Positions 10,247-20,700 of a stretch of 64,000 nucleotides of DNA are shown here, piece after piece; the first letter of the stretch is position 1, and every line of letters starts with the position of its first letter. A program made the translations under genes and the position numbers. Source of the DNA: Filobasidium wieringae (lineage: Eukaryota > Basidiomycota > Tremellomycetes > Filobasidiales > Filobasidiaceae); the NCBI GenBank assembly GCA_001600055.1, contig BCIV01000013.1, positions 678,299 to 742,298 on the forward strand, read 5' to 3'. The notes below the pieces were generated by a model. That model saw only the letters and a program-made list of their open reading frames with translations, had not been told where the DNA came from and ran no database searches.

Positions 10247-10897
10247 ATGTCGGCACCTCCATCATCAATTCTGACCACAAGCGACACTGCATCCATCGTG
10301 AAGCTTCTTGCACCTCCTGGTTCTCATTGCGCCTGCTCTCTAGGTAGAATAGTCTCCCCTGAATCGAGATATTATCGCATGCTAATAAGTGCAGCTCTGC
10401 AATACAGATTGGTTCGACCAGATGAGCAAAGCCCTCACGTTTGTGGATTCAAGCATACCTTGCCGACCTGGATCCGCCGTAACCGGGGAATCGATCTCAA
10501 TACCCCCAAATAGAGTTCAGATTCGGATACTTGAATTGATCCATGAAGTTACTTTAGAACTGAGAAGGGGAGAACAAGGGGCAGCAGAAAGGAAGGTAGA
10601 ACTGGTCAAAATGCGGTCCGTCTTCGAAAGCCTGCTGGAGTGCCAGCTGCTGAGCGATGGAGAGCGTCAAGCTTTCAGTGCCATGTGCAAACCGTTCTCG
10701 GAAGACATTGCAAGGTGGGTCAACAAAGGCAGAAGGACGACGAGATAGAGGAGTTGCATCATCATGCGAGAGACACGATCAAAGCCTTGCACGCTACAGC
10801 TCTTCTGGACGGCACGTTCGACTGGGACTTTCTAGATCATATGATCAAGGTATATAGAGATAAACGAGACGACGCTCTAAAAACCAATAAGATCTAG
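10247..10897 (+). CDS. Orphan small helical protein, array unit 6 (3' structure unsure)
   Basis: Exon 1 is 10247-10343 (Ser/Pro/Thr-rich), a GTAGAA..ACAG phase-1 intron covers 10344-10407, and exon 2 starts WFDQMSKALTFV. Read without more splicing, the protein stops at 10748 (145 aa). However, convincing helical coding sequence continues in another frame to 10897 (EELHHHARDTIKALHATALL, then FDWDFLDHMIKVYRDKRDD). A 44-nt intron with a weak GTGCAA donor after SAM and an AAAG acceptor would join the two frames. A frameshift at the same place is the other explanation. Other helices include IRILELIHEVTLELRRGEQG and RSVFESLLECQLLSDGERQA. Its C-terminal ALHATALLDGTFDWDFLDHM matches a decayed copy downstream. 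Function unknown. Confidence 0.6.
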
Positions 10898-11163
10898 GGC
10901 TTGATTACCGTAAAAGGTATTTGTATTTCGCGTGATGTTAGGTCGCCCAATATGAATGACTGGTTATCGGGCAAAGGAAAGCGAAAAACCATGCTTCCCC
11001 GAGACAATAGAATTCAACTCGGTGGATATGACACCTCCACTCTGCCCAGTTGCCTGCTCACCCTGATCCTCTGTTCAGTCTTCTTCAATCTTCTTTTTCA
11101 CTTTCAGATCTCTCCCGTGATTATCCTCGCTCGTTGAGACCAGCTTGCAACGTCAAGTGCCAC

Positions 11164-11696
11164 ATGTCATCCACGAGCCATATGATAGTCCATAACGAAC
11201 AAGATCTTTTCGAAGAACTTATGTCAACAAAAGAGAGCGGGGATGTTCATAGGGGGCGTCACATCTTTCGGCAGTAACCGCCTCTGCGTACTATTCAATA
11301 TAGTCTTCTCAATCGTCTTCCCAATCCATTTGCATAAGTCAACTTGATGGAACCCTTATCAAAGATGTCAGGAACTTGTCGAGCAACTGAACTGATTTCA
11401 CAGATCTGCTTACTATCCAAAGGTGGAGATGAGACCTCTGATCTTGCTTCGAGCGGTTCCTTAAGTATCTTTTAGTACGAGTATACAATCGCCTGTCCTT
11501 GTTCACGTCTTGAATCCCCAAGTCTCCGAGCTAGTGAACGATAGTATGAACCTTGTTTGGTGGATGCAGTTACTCGGCGCCTGCGAAGGTCAATGAAGCC
11601 TTACATCAGCAAGAACTAGACAACGTGAATTCATTTGATGCTAGTCTGCTTGTAGAAGCAAATAATTTCCTTAGAGATCACAATCATATCATCTGA
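11164..11696 (+). pseudogene. Decayed unit of the small-helical-protein array
   Basis: ATG at 11164 begins SSTSHMIVHNEQDLFEELMS, a Ser-rich start like SSSSFTASS of unit 4 (both ATGTCATCCA at DNA level), but it stops after 37 codons. Farther on, in a separate frame ending at 11696, the reading EALHQQELDNVNSFDASLLV followed by LRDHN aligns with KALHATALLDGTFDWDFLDH and YRDKR of unit 6. In between, all three plus frames are broken by stops. I read this as a copy in advanced decay; the limits are approximate. Confidence 0.45.
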
Positions 11697-12106
11697 CCTA
11701 TCGTGTCTCCATCGTGTTGGGATGCAGCTGTAACGAGATAATTTTCATCTCATGAATTTTCGAGCGATAAGCAGCATCACAACATCAACGAACCCATCAG
11801 TGACAGAAGCGCTGGACCTCGATATCTCTGAACATCTCCGAACATCCGGGCGGCGAATACATCACCTTCCGGGTACGATACTATCCTCTCGAAACCCGGT
11901 GGCGACTGACCCCTTTACCAATTGCACAGCGAGACAAAGGAGGCGCATCGAATCTCCCCTCCTCCACCTCATACCTTCCTGTCCCACTCGATACATATAC
12001 TTCAGTATTATCTCTAGCGATTATGTGTATCTAGTTGCAAGTAGCCAACAATTCCGACGTCTTTCTTCGCGTTACAACTACACTAGCGCGTTTTGATCCG
12101 AATACG

Positions 12107-12778
12107 ATGACCGCACGACCATTCACAGCCTCAGGATCGTCAGGATGTTCGAGCACGCTAGAATCGATAATGAGTAGATTTGAAAGTCTTATATCTCGTA
12201 GCAAGTATCTCCTCTTAACGGACGGGTCTACGATTCGCGCTCATTTGTGCTCTATCCCATTACCACCTGAAGACGAATACGCGCAACTCAGCGAGAAGAG
12301 GTCAAACCAAGGAAGCCTCCTTTCCGAACCTCCCGAGCGGTCCTCGAGCATCGTCTCAACCGATCCTTCCGATCAGCCGAATCCGTCAAGATGGTCCAAA
12401 CTAAAAAGACGATTCGGGGCGTCTACAAGGTACATGCACTCGGAACTGCTCACCGATGTCCAAAGGCTACAAACCTGTTTCTCTCTGACCTCCGACACCT
12501 TCGATGAGAAGGAAGATGTGGCGATGAATGTCATACTGGAAAGGGTCAATAAGCGATGTAAGGACATATTGGTTCACCTCCAGAATTCACATCTTGTGGA
12601 AGGCACTAAGGGTGAAACTGCTAGAGATCTAAAGGAATTGGTGAACGCATACCAACAATGGGAGGGTAATTGCGACAACCTAAACGTAAAAGAGAGGCAA
12701 AGGGTCAGGATAAGGTTTCTTGAGGACATGTTGTTTCCAACAGGATCGATATTTGGCACGGAAGAGCCGCTCAGATAG
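12107..12778 (+). CDS. Orphan small helical protein, array unit 8 (223 aa)
   Basis: A single ORF of 224 codons from ATG 12107; the frame is open upstream to 12035 and an unresolved upstream exon is possible. The head is Ser/Thr/Pro-rich (TARPFTASGSSGCSSTLESI). There is a basic patch (PSRWSKLKRRFG), then a helical C-terminal half: MHSELLTDVQRLQTCFSLTS, VILERVNKRCKDILVHLQNS, RDLKELVNAYQQWEGNCDNL, VKERQRVRIRFLEDMLFPTG. This is the longest and last unit of the array, followed by the 3' end of the eL37 gene on the other strand. No known domain, signal peptide or membrane segment was seen. Placement in the family rests on size, position, strand and helical layout more than on sequence identity. Confidence 0.65.
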   Translation: MTARPFTASGSSGCSSTLESIMSRFESLISRSKYLLLTDGSTIRAHLCSIPLPPEDEYAQLSEKRSNQGSLLSEPPERSSSIVSTDPSDQPNPSRWSKLKRRFGASTRYMHSELLTDVQRLQTCFSLTSDTFDEKEDVAMNVILERVNKRCKDILVHLQNSHLVEGTKGETARDLKELVNAYQQWEGNCDNLNVKERQRVRIRFLEDMLFPTGSIFGTEEPLR

Positions 12779-12977
12779 ATTTTTCAAAGCTTTCAGCCAG
12801 CTATCGACTTCCTACGAATGTGAGAATACGAAGATTGTAAAAATGCGCAGCCGTATCGAAATATCATCTAGTCCATCGAGTGCACAAACGAGACGACCCC
12901 CCGAGTACAACCACGACTGCCCCTTCCCCTTCCGTCCAAAAGAGTCATCTAACCGAGCCGAGCGAATCTCGAAAAGT

Positions 12978-13778
12978 TTACTCGGAAGCCTTCTTGGTCT
13001 TCTTGGTAGCGACGGTTCCCTCACTAAGAGCGTCGAAGAAGCAAAGATTGGCGGGGTGAGTAAAAGACAGTGTAAACGATGGGATCAGGGGGGGGGACGT
13101 ACCGGAATCCGTTCTTGAACCTTCGGTTGACATCCTTCAAGTGAGCGGCCCTGGAGGCACCGGCACCACGACGACGGATGGCCTTCAATCCCCACTGGAA
13201 AGACCTGATCTTGGCGGCGGGGAATCCACAGGAGGCACAGGTGTGCTTCTGCTCGAAGGGGTTGAAGAGGTTAGGGGGAGGTTTCGTAGTGAGTCGGGCG
13301 TAGGGGACGAACCTGCTTGTGGAAAGACCTTCGTCCACACCTCCTACAGAGGGTGTGGGACTTGGAGTGAGCCTTACCTGTGAGTCGCAAGGGGAGATTC
13401 CGATGAGTATCCCAGCTCCTGCTTCACTACAAAACAAAGCAGGAGGACTTACCGAAAGAGGGTGTACCCTATTCCACCAAGCCGAAACGCAGAATAACCG
13501 TTCGATCGTTCCGACAGGGAGAGGTGAAACGACGGGCGATAGATTGTCGAAGGAGAGAGAAATGACCAGATCAAACAGTGATTAAGGAATCAAAGGACCT
13601 TCCGTCAGCACATCCGTTTCAAGGGAGTGAGGGGGGGGACTCTTTCGAGCTCGACCCCGAGCTTTGAAAAGCATTTTACGTACTTTGGTCTATAACGGTG
13701 AAAAGGTAAGGTCAGTCTTTTTGTCCCCTGTCATGGATTTGAGGAGAAAGAGGGAGAAGGAGGGGGGGGGCGTACCAT
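12978..13778 (-). CDS. RPL37: Ribosomal protein eL37 (60S L37)
   Basis: Six exons on minus: 13778-13776 (the ATG alone), 13689-13684 (6 nt, ACCAAA), 13468-13453, 13377-13313, 13248-13103 and 13023-12978. Together they give 282 nt and 93 aa. The product shows the eL37 zinc-ribbon cysteines (HTLCRRCGRRSF and TCASCGFPAAK), WGLKAIRRR, and LKDVNRRFKNGFREG, with the usual length for the family. eL37 is a small zinc-binding protein of the large ribosomal subunit. The start-codon-only exon and 6-nt micro-exon are inferred from the invariant MTKGT N-terminus, which can be assembled only this way; each junction has a standard donor (GTACG, GTACGT, GTAAGT) and AG acceptor. Introns taking up most of the gene are common in basidiomycete ribosomal protein genes. 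Confidence 0.93.
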
Positions 13779-15500
13779 CTTGCTGTGAACTCGAAAGTAA
13801 CTGTTTTGGTGGTGAAAGACGGCTGACGGGGTGTGGACGTTGAAGCGACTTGGGGTGAGAAGTGGGATCTGGTCAATCGAAGTAGCGGAGGTCTCCCTCA
13901 CTCTCCCTCTCCCCGGTGCGCAAAGGTGAGCTTACCGTAAGCGCACCTCCCTCACCAAGAAACTCCAGCGAAAAAGTTTCCCTTGGAAGCGCACCCGTCT
14001 GTCTGAACGCGTGAGAACGACTGAGGGACCGTTCTAAGACTCGGACATAGAAATGGCCAGGACGTGTCACGTGACGGCCACCGTGTTTACTGATTTTGGA
14101 GAAAGATTTGCTTACGCGTCCGTGAGAGTATATAACGGACGAGTTGGCTCGGTCGGGTTCTTCTCATCGACGAGTTCTGATCGTTCGACGGACAAATGAG
14201 GATCGCACCAGCACCAGCACCGCCATGACCACCTTCAAGTGAGTACCGTATTCATTTCTACAACCCTCTCTTCCCCCCCGTTCCCATTCCCACAACCCCA
14301 ACCACCTATTATGATGACCCAATTTCTATTCTCTCCCCGTCTCATCGACCATGAGGAAACAGAGCAAACGCCTCCGTCGCTGGAGTGTCGTGCCAGGCTC
14401 CCCTTTCCTCCTTAAAACCGAGGCAAGGGCGAGTTTTCATTTTATTGCTTTTGCCAGCTTTTTTGTCTGAATGGATTTCTGTGATTCGATTGGGATGTTG
14501 GTTGGGTTGGGAACTGATTCGATGGTCTTTCTTTCGTTTCGGTTTAGGTTCGATGGGATGGGACTTGATTGGGCTGGTTGCGGGTGGGATCGGTACGGAG
14601 TGGACTGGGGTTTGATGAACAGGTAAGCATCGGTTCCTTTTCTGTCTACGACTCGACCCCCCGCCCCTTTTCTACTCTCTCGCTTTACGGATGAAAATTG
14701 TCTTGAACAAAACCATACGCAGTTTCCACCTAACCAACGCCAGTCTTCCCTTTCGCCGGGGGACCATCTGAATCGACAGTATGGGCCCTTTCCTCTTCTC
14801 CCCCTAGACATTCCGCCCGCCCGGTAGATTGATTAGAACCCATTCGAAAGGCCGGGTGGCCGTTCCGTGACTTGCCCTTTCTCCCTCTTTATGGGGTCGA
14901 TGGAGGGGGAAGGATCGTCGAGCGCGGTCGGGGGTCGATGGAGAGGAGGGTGACGATAGTTTTGAGGTCTTTTGCTTCCTTGGATGTCTGATCTTTGTTT
15001 TGAAATCCTTTTGGTTTGGAGATTTGAGATGGGGATGGAGAGCTGATGGCGGTGCTTTTGGTTTTCCTTTTCCTGTTAGGTACGCCGTGGTTGTGGTCGA
15101 TTGTGGTTGTAGAATATTGTAGTTTAGTGGTGTGCCATATTTATCCATCGTACCGAAACAACTTTCCTCTCGCAGACGTCCAATCACTATCGTGGCTACT
15201 TGCACTATTTGTTACCTTGTCTACCTGCCACCTCGTCTACCTGCTATACCTCCTGTGCCCATCGGTCCACACTACTGACCGTCCACATCAGCACGCTGTG
15301 AGCGTCTGTTCGGGAGGAGAGTGATCCGGTTATCGTTCGGTAGAGATGCAGTGTCGGGTGATAATCCTCCGTGAATACTCCGCTTCCGTCCCTTCCATCC
15401 ATTCCAAAACGCGATGTTCCCTGGTCAATAACCTCAACAAGCTGCATACCTACTCGACCTCTCCTCCCGGCTCTTCCCTCGTCTCCCAACCACACACACA
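13779..15500. other. Intergenic region between RPL37 and the epimerase; possible small unrecognised spliced transcript
   Basis: The left part is the RPL37 promoter (CACGTGACGG at 14070). A TATATAAC at 14130 faces right and is followed by ATG 14225 (TTFK), a GTGAGT donor and an AG acceptor at 14363; the next segment reads ANASVAGVSCQAPLSSLKPR. That start-TATA-intron layout suggests a transcript, but the downstream reading becomes low-complexity and hydrophobic and matches nothing I know, so I do not call a CDS. From 14640 to 15500 only short ORFs appear; the last part is the CT-rich leader of the epimerase. Confidence 0.4.
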
Positions 15501-17552
15501 ATGCCACCACCTCAACTCAAAGTAAGCTCCCTCTCCACACCGCTCCATCCCCCCCAACCAACTAACCCCTGACCCACCCACACAGCGAATCCTCTGTCCA
15601 GGCGGATCAGGGTACATCGGTTCCCACATCCTCCTAGAACTCCTACGCACGGGGAAATACCTCCCGGTAGTGCTCGATAATGGACATAATTCCAAGGCGG
15701 AGGCTTGTGTTAGGAGGGTGGAGGAGGTTGCGAGCGGGGAGCCTGGGTGGGTGCTGGGTTGAGGATTGATGGGGGGGGGGGGTGCTGATTTCGGTTCTCT
15801 TTTGCGTTTCTTTCGATCGCTGGTTCTTCCTCTCTTTCTCTGCCTCCTCTTCCTTTCTCTTCCTCTGTCTTCCTCCTCTCTTCCTCCTTTTTTCTTTTCT
15901 CTGCCTCTGTCTTCCTCCTCTCTTCCTCTGTCTTCTTCTCTCTTCCTGTCTCTTCTCTTAATCTACCTCTCTCCCTCTCTCTCCCTCTCTCTCCCTCTCT
16001 CTCCCTCTCTCTCCCTCTCTCTCGCTCTCTCCCTCTCTCTCCCTCTCTCTCCCTCTCTCTCCCTCTCTCTCCCTCTCTCTCGCTCTCTCCCTCTCTCTCC
16101 CTCTCTCTTCCTCTCTCTCGCTCATTGGCTCGCTCGCTCGCTCGCTCTCGGACACACAGCATCAAAGAGAAGTTCGGGGGCCAAATCCCCAAGATCGATC
16201 TCTTCCAAGCAGACCTGATGGATCGTCAATCAATCGACAAGATCTTTGACACGTACCAAGGGGAACAATCGATCTGGGGTGTTATTCATCTAGCCGTGAG
16301 TCGCCGGGTGTGCGGGTGTGCGAGTGTGATGCGTGCGGGATGTTGATTACTCTCTTTCTTTCTGTCCTTGTGGTCTTTCTTGACTTTTTGACTTCTTGAC
16401 CTCGACCTGGACGTCGGGATGGAACAGGCCTGGAAAGCCGTCGGGGAATCAAACGAATTGCCGTTGGATTATTACCAGAACAACGTTTCGGGTACTCTTA
16501 ATCTCCTCGCCGTACGTCCTCCCCTCGACCCATTCTCCTCAGCCCTCAGCTAACCCCCTCCCTTCCACCTCGCCCGACCTCGGCCCACCAGTCAATGCAA
16601 GCCCACCACGTTCAAAACTTTGTCTATTCCTCCTCCGCGACGGTCTACGGGGAACCAAAGACCATCCCTATCCCCGAGACTGAGCCTTTACAACCTCATT
16701 CTCCGTACGCCAAGACCAAGGTGTTTTGCGAGTATATATTGATGGACGTCGCCAAGGCTAGTAGGGAGATGAGTATCGTCTCCTTGAGGTATTTCAAGTG
16801 AGTTTGAGCAGGGGGTCGGGGGTGGGGACGATACAAGGGACAAGAGCGAGCTGAACTTGAGCGTGTGCTACACCTCGCAGCCCCGGTGGTGCTCATTCGA
16901 GTGGACAGATCGGGGAGGATCCTCAAGGGAAACCTAACAACCTCCTCCCCCTCCTCGCCGCCATCGCCGTAGGCCGGATCAAAGACCCTCTCAAAGTCTT
17001 TGGTGACGATTTTCCTACCGTCGACGGGACCTGTGTGAGGGATTACCTCCACGTCGTGGACCTCGCAAAGGGACACGTCTCCGCTCTGGACGCTATCGAC
17101 CGGGGCACGATTTATGAGAGCGTCAGGAAGGAGGATGGGAGGAACCGGTTCAGGGCTTTCAATTTGGGAACGGGTCAGGCTTATAGCGTTAAACAGATGA
17201 TCGAGGCGATGAGGAAGGCGAGTGGGTTCGAATATCAGTACGAGGTCGTGGGGCGTCGGTCAGTATCGTGTGCGGGGTCTCGTGAGGCTCGCAAGCGTGG
17301 GCTGATGGGATCGGAACGGAACCCCTTTTTCCGACGATAGGGATGGAGACGTACCCGACTTGACGGCGGATCCTACTCTGGCTCAGAAGGAGTTGGGTTG
17401 GAAGGCCGAGTTGGGTCTGGAGACGATGTGCAAGGACCTGTGGCATTGGCAGTCGAACAACCCTCACGGTGAGTCCTCGCTTTGGCGCGTCGTTAGGAGA
17501 AGGAAAAAGGGGCTGATGGGGCTCGGATCGAATGGGTTTGGTAGGGTATTAA
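15501..17552 (+). CDS. GALE: UDP-glucose 4-epimerase
   Basis: Eight exons: 15501-15521, 15586-15746, 16160-16295, 16428-16511, 16592-16797, 16881-17258, 17341-17468 and 17545-17552. They give 1122 nt and 373 aa, ending NPHGY as is usual. It interconverts UDP-glucose and UDP-galactose with bound NAD(H) in the cytosol (Leloir pathway; UDP-galactose supply for glycans). Visible are the Rossmann motif GGSGYIGSH near residue 15, the conserved [10 protein letters not shown] loop, the catalytic Tyr-Lys pair in [17 protein letters not shown], and [14 protein letters not shown]. It is a stand-alone epimerase without the mutarotase domain of Saccharomyces Gal10. The second intron (413 nt) is unusually long because of a pyrimidine microsatellite. 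The final exon is only 8 nt; without it the protein would end in 40 meaningless residues. Confidence 0.95.
15955..16137. repeat. CTCTCC/CTCTCT microsatellite inside epimerase intron 2
   Basis: About 180 bp of almost pure pyrimidine on plus, mostly 10-bp CCCTCTCTCT units, preceded from about 15800 by more degenerate CTTCCTCTGT repeats and ending in GCTCGCTCGCTCG. It lies wholly between the donor at 15747 and the acceptor at 16159. Confidence 0.9.
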
Positions 17553-17781
17553 TTCAAGGGGTAGTCAGGGACATCGAGGGTGTTATTAGGTAGAGATCGC
17601 ATGGGGTTTTGGGAATATATATTGGGTCATTTGCGTAGGGCGCTAGGGCATGTGCGGTGGAAAGATGTCAGGTTCACTTTCATAAGTGTAAACAAACAAC
17701 TTAGAACCTCCATCCACTTCACTTTCCTTCACAGTCGACTCATCATTCACAAACAAATCATCGCTCACTCATCGACCAACG

Positions 17782-20700
17782 ATGCCATCGGCGGTGAAAA
17801 GAACCCTGGGCAGAGTCACCAGGGACTCCCCACTCCCCGACGAACTTTTGACCCAGCTCGCCCTCGTCCCTCCCATCTTTGCACAAGCACAACACAACAT
17901 CTCGAACCATCGTAAAAACGTCGTAGCGCTTCGAAAGATCCAAGAGAGATGCGCTGCCGTCACGGAACAGGGACCAAAGGGGACCATGTTGTTGGGAGAG
18001 AAAGGGTTCAATTCGAAATTCATCGATTGTGTGGATAGGGTGTTGGCGGTCAAGAAGGGGGTCGCCGTGGCCGATCGGGTCGTCGGGTTCGTTGGGAAGT
18101 TTGCGGCTTATACTTCTGAACAGGGTGCGTGGATGTGATTGAGTTCTCAGGATGGGGAGATCGAGCTGATCGTTTGGTTCTCTCGGCTCGATAGATGAGG
18201 AGGACACTTCCACCGAAGGCCCTTCTTCTAGATTCACAACCAAACTACTCAAACATCTCCTCTCCGGCTCAACGGCAAAGGATAAATCGGTCCGATACCG
18301 TATCGTTCAAATCCTTACCACCCTCTTAAGCTCGTTAGGAGAGATCGATGACGATCTCTACGAACCCCTCCGAACCACCTTCCTCGAAAGAGCTCACGAT
18401 AAAGAACCCGCCATTAGGGTTCAAGCCGTACTAGGTCTGGCGAAACTCATGGGAGGTGAAGATGAGGACGAGTTGGAAGAGGACGAACAGAGCTTGAAAG
18501 AGGTCGTCCTGGGTTTGATGAGGTTCGATCCGGCCGCTGAGGTTCGAAGGGCCGCACTGTATAATCTACCTTTACAACCGGAGACTATCACCCCGATCTT
18601 ATCCCGATCGAGGGACATCGATCCCGTCCTCCGAAAAAGCCTGTATACGACTGTCCTGGGGAGCAAGGCGATCCCGGATATGAGAGTGTTGACGATCCAT
18701 CAACGAGAAGGGTTGATCAAGAATGGGTTGGGGGATAGGGAGACGGGAGTGAGGAACGCGGCTGCGGGGATGGTCAGCGGGTGGTTGGGCGAGCCGGCAA
18801 ACGAGGAGGAAGCGTTGAATACGGTCGATAGGATCGTCCAGGTCAGTTGTCTGGGAATGGATTCAAACACCCTGCAAAGCTGACTAGGGACCTGTTTCTA
18901 GTTCCTGGAGAGGTTCGACTTGGTTTCCGGTCAGATCGCAGAGGATGCTTTGAATTCGTTATTCACTACGAGAAGAGAACTCTTGGATGATATCGAATTC
19001 AATGGTGAGTCTAGGGTGACGAAGGGACGTAAAGGTTCCAAGGCTGATCATGCATGAATAGAGGCTTTCTGGAACGAGTTGACCCCGGAGAGAGCTTTTC
19101 TCGCCAGGGTTTTCGTCGATCATTGTTTGGTTGCCAAGGTATGTCATGCGCATACAAGACAGGTGTCTGGGCATCTCCCTAACCACCACGCCGGGTCGAT
19201 CACAGGACGAAGCTCGACTGGAACGCGTTCTACCCGTAGTGACCACCCTCGCATTCAAGATCCAAGACGAGTACAACCAACTGGTCAACCTTCTTCCCGA
19301 AGAAATTCTTCGACCCGGTGGGGTCCTCGCCGGAGATCTCGATGAGATTGAAGACCTGCCGGAAGGGATCATGGCCAAGGCATTCGTGGTTTCCGAATTG
19401 AGCAAGTTGGCGGTCGGGTTGGATTATGCGGATGAGATTGGGAGGAGGAAGATGTTCCAGTTGGCTTGTGAGTCGGCGCGTTCATTAACCGTTCGAACGA
19501 TCGTCAGCTAACGTCACATGCGTCCAGGCGAGATGATCTCTCAACCTTCGTTACCGGAATCGATGATCCCTCTTTGTATGAACATCTTATCGCGGATCTC
19601 GGAAAGCGAACGAGACTTGATCCGCGTTATTGTCGATGTGGTCACCGAGATCCGACTGGGGGAAGAGGATGGGAGGGAGCGCGGGATGTCGATGGTCAGT
19701 GTTCATCTCAAGCGGGATGACCGGAGTGGTGCTGATAAGCCTCTGATAGATGCCTGATGACGATTCAATGTCCGTTACTACGTCAGTCCGATCTTACACT
19801 CAAAGACGCCGCCAGAGTATACTCGGTAAAGCCGAGGATCCGGCTGCTCGGCTCGAAGCGGCTGTTGTGGACATGCGATGTTTGTTGGTCTGTGCGAGCC
19901 TTTTGGAGAGGGTCAACGGGGTGAGTGCTTGTCATCCGTAACACGAAGATGCAGGAAACTGACGGCTGCGATACAGACTTTACGGGATAACGCCGTTTTC
20001 GAAGGTCTTGTGACGGACCTTATTGTCCCTTCCATCAGGAACAAGGAAGAGCCTGCTCTTCGAGAGCAAGGACTTATATGCCTTGGGTTGTGCTGTATGA
20101 TCGAAGTTGTGAGTGTGGGAACGGTCAATCGATCTATCGGACGGACCACTCATATCGTGATCGATAGAGAATGGCCAAGGAGTCTTTCGTTCTGTTCATG
20201 CAGCAGCTCAACGCAGGGGATGACGAATTACGGACCAAGACTGCTCAGATCTTGTTCGACTTGTTGATGGTGCACGACATCGGTGTTCTCGTACAAGATT
20301 TGATGCCAGTAAGGGGACTCGACCGGATCGATTCGAGTCTGTGCTGAGATCCCTTCTCTTGACAGGTCGAGCAGGTCATTGGTTTAATCAGACATATTCT
20401 GGCACTGGACGTACCCGGTCTTCAAGCCGTCGCAGCTGAAGGTAGCGCAAAGTTGATGCTCTCGAACATGATCTATGACGCTGGAGTAAGCTCGATGCGT
20501 ATCCGGGTTAACGGTTCGTCGCTAACTTTAATGAGTTTCAGCTTCTTCAACAAATGATCGTGTTATACCTATCACCGGAAACGTCGACAAACCTCCCTTT
20601 GAGGCAGTGTTTAAGTTACTTTTTCCCGGTATATTGTTACTCCTCGCCCTTGAATCAAAGGAGAATGCAAGAGGTATGTACCAAAGAGTAAAGTCGACTC

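Noticed and set aside
14225..14615. Possible small spliced gene starting TTFK after a TATA at 14130
   Set aside because: Promoter and donor look real, but exon 2 turns into hydrophobic low-complexity reading and matches no small protein I know; recorded only as a possible transcript.
15710..16218. ORFs on both strands coding Glu-Arg-rich or Leu-Ser-rich repeats
   Set aside because: They are translations of the CT microsatellite inside the epimerase intron.
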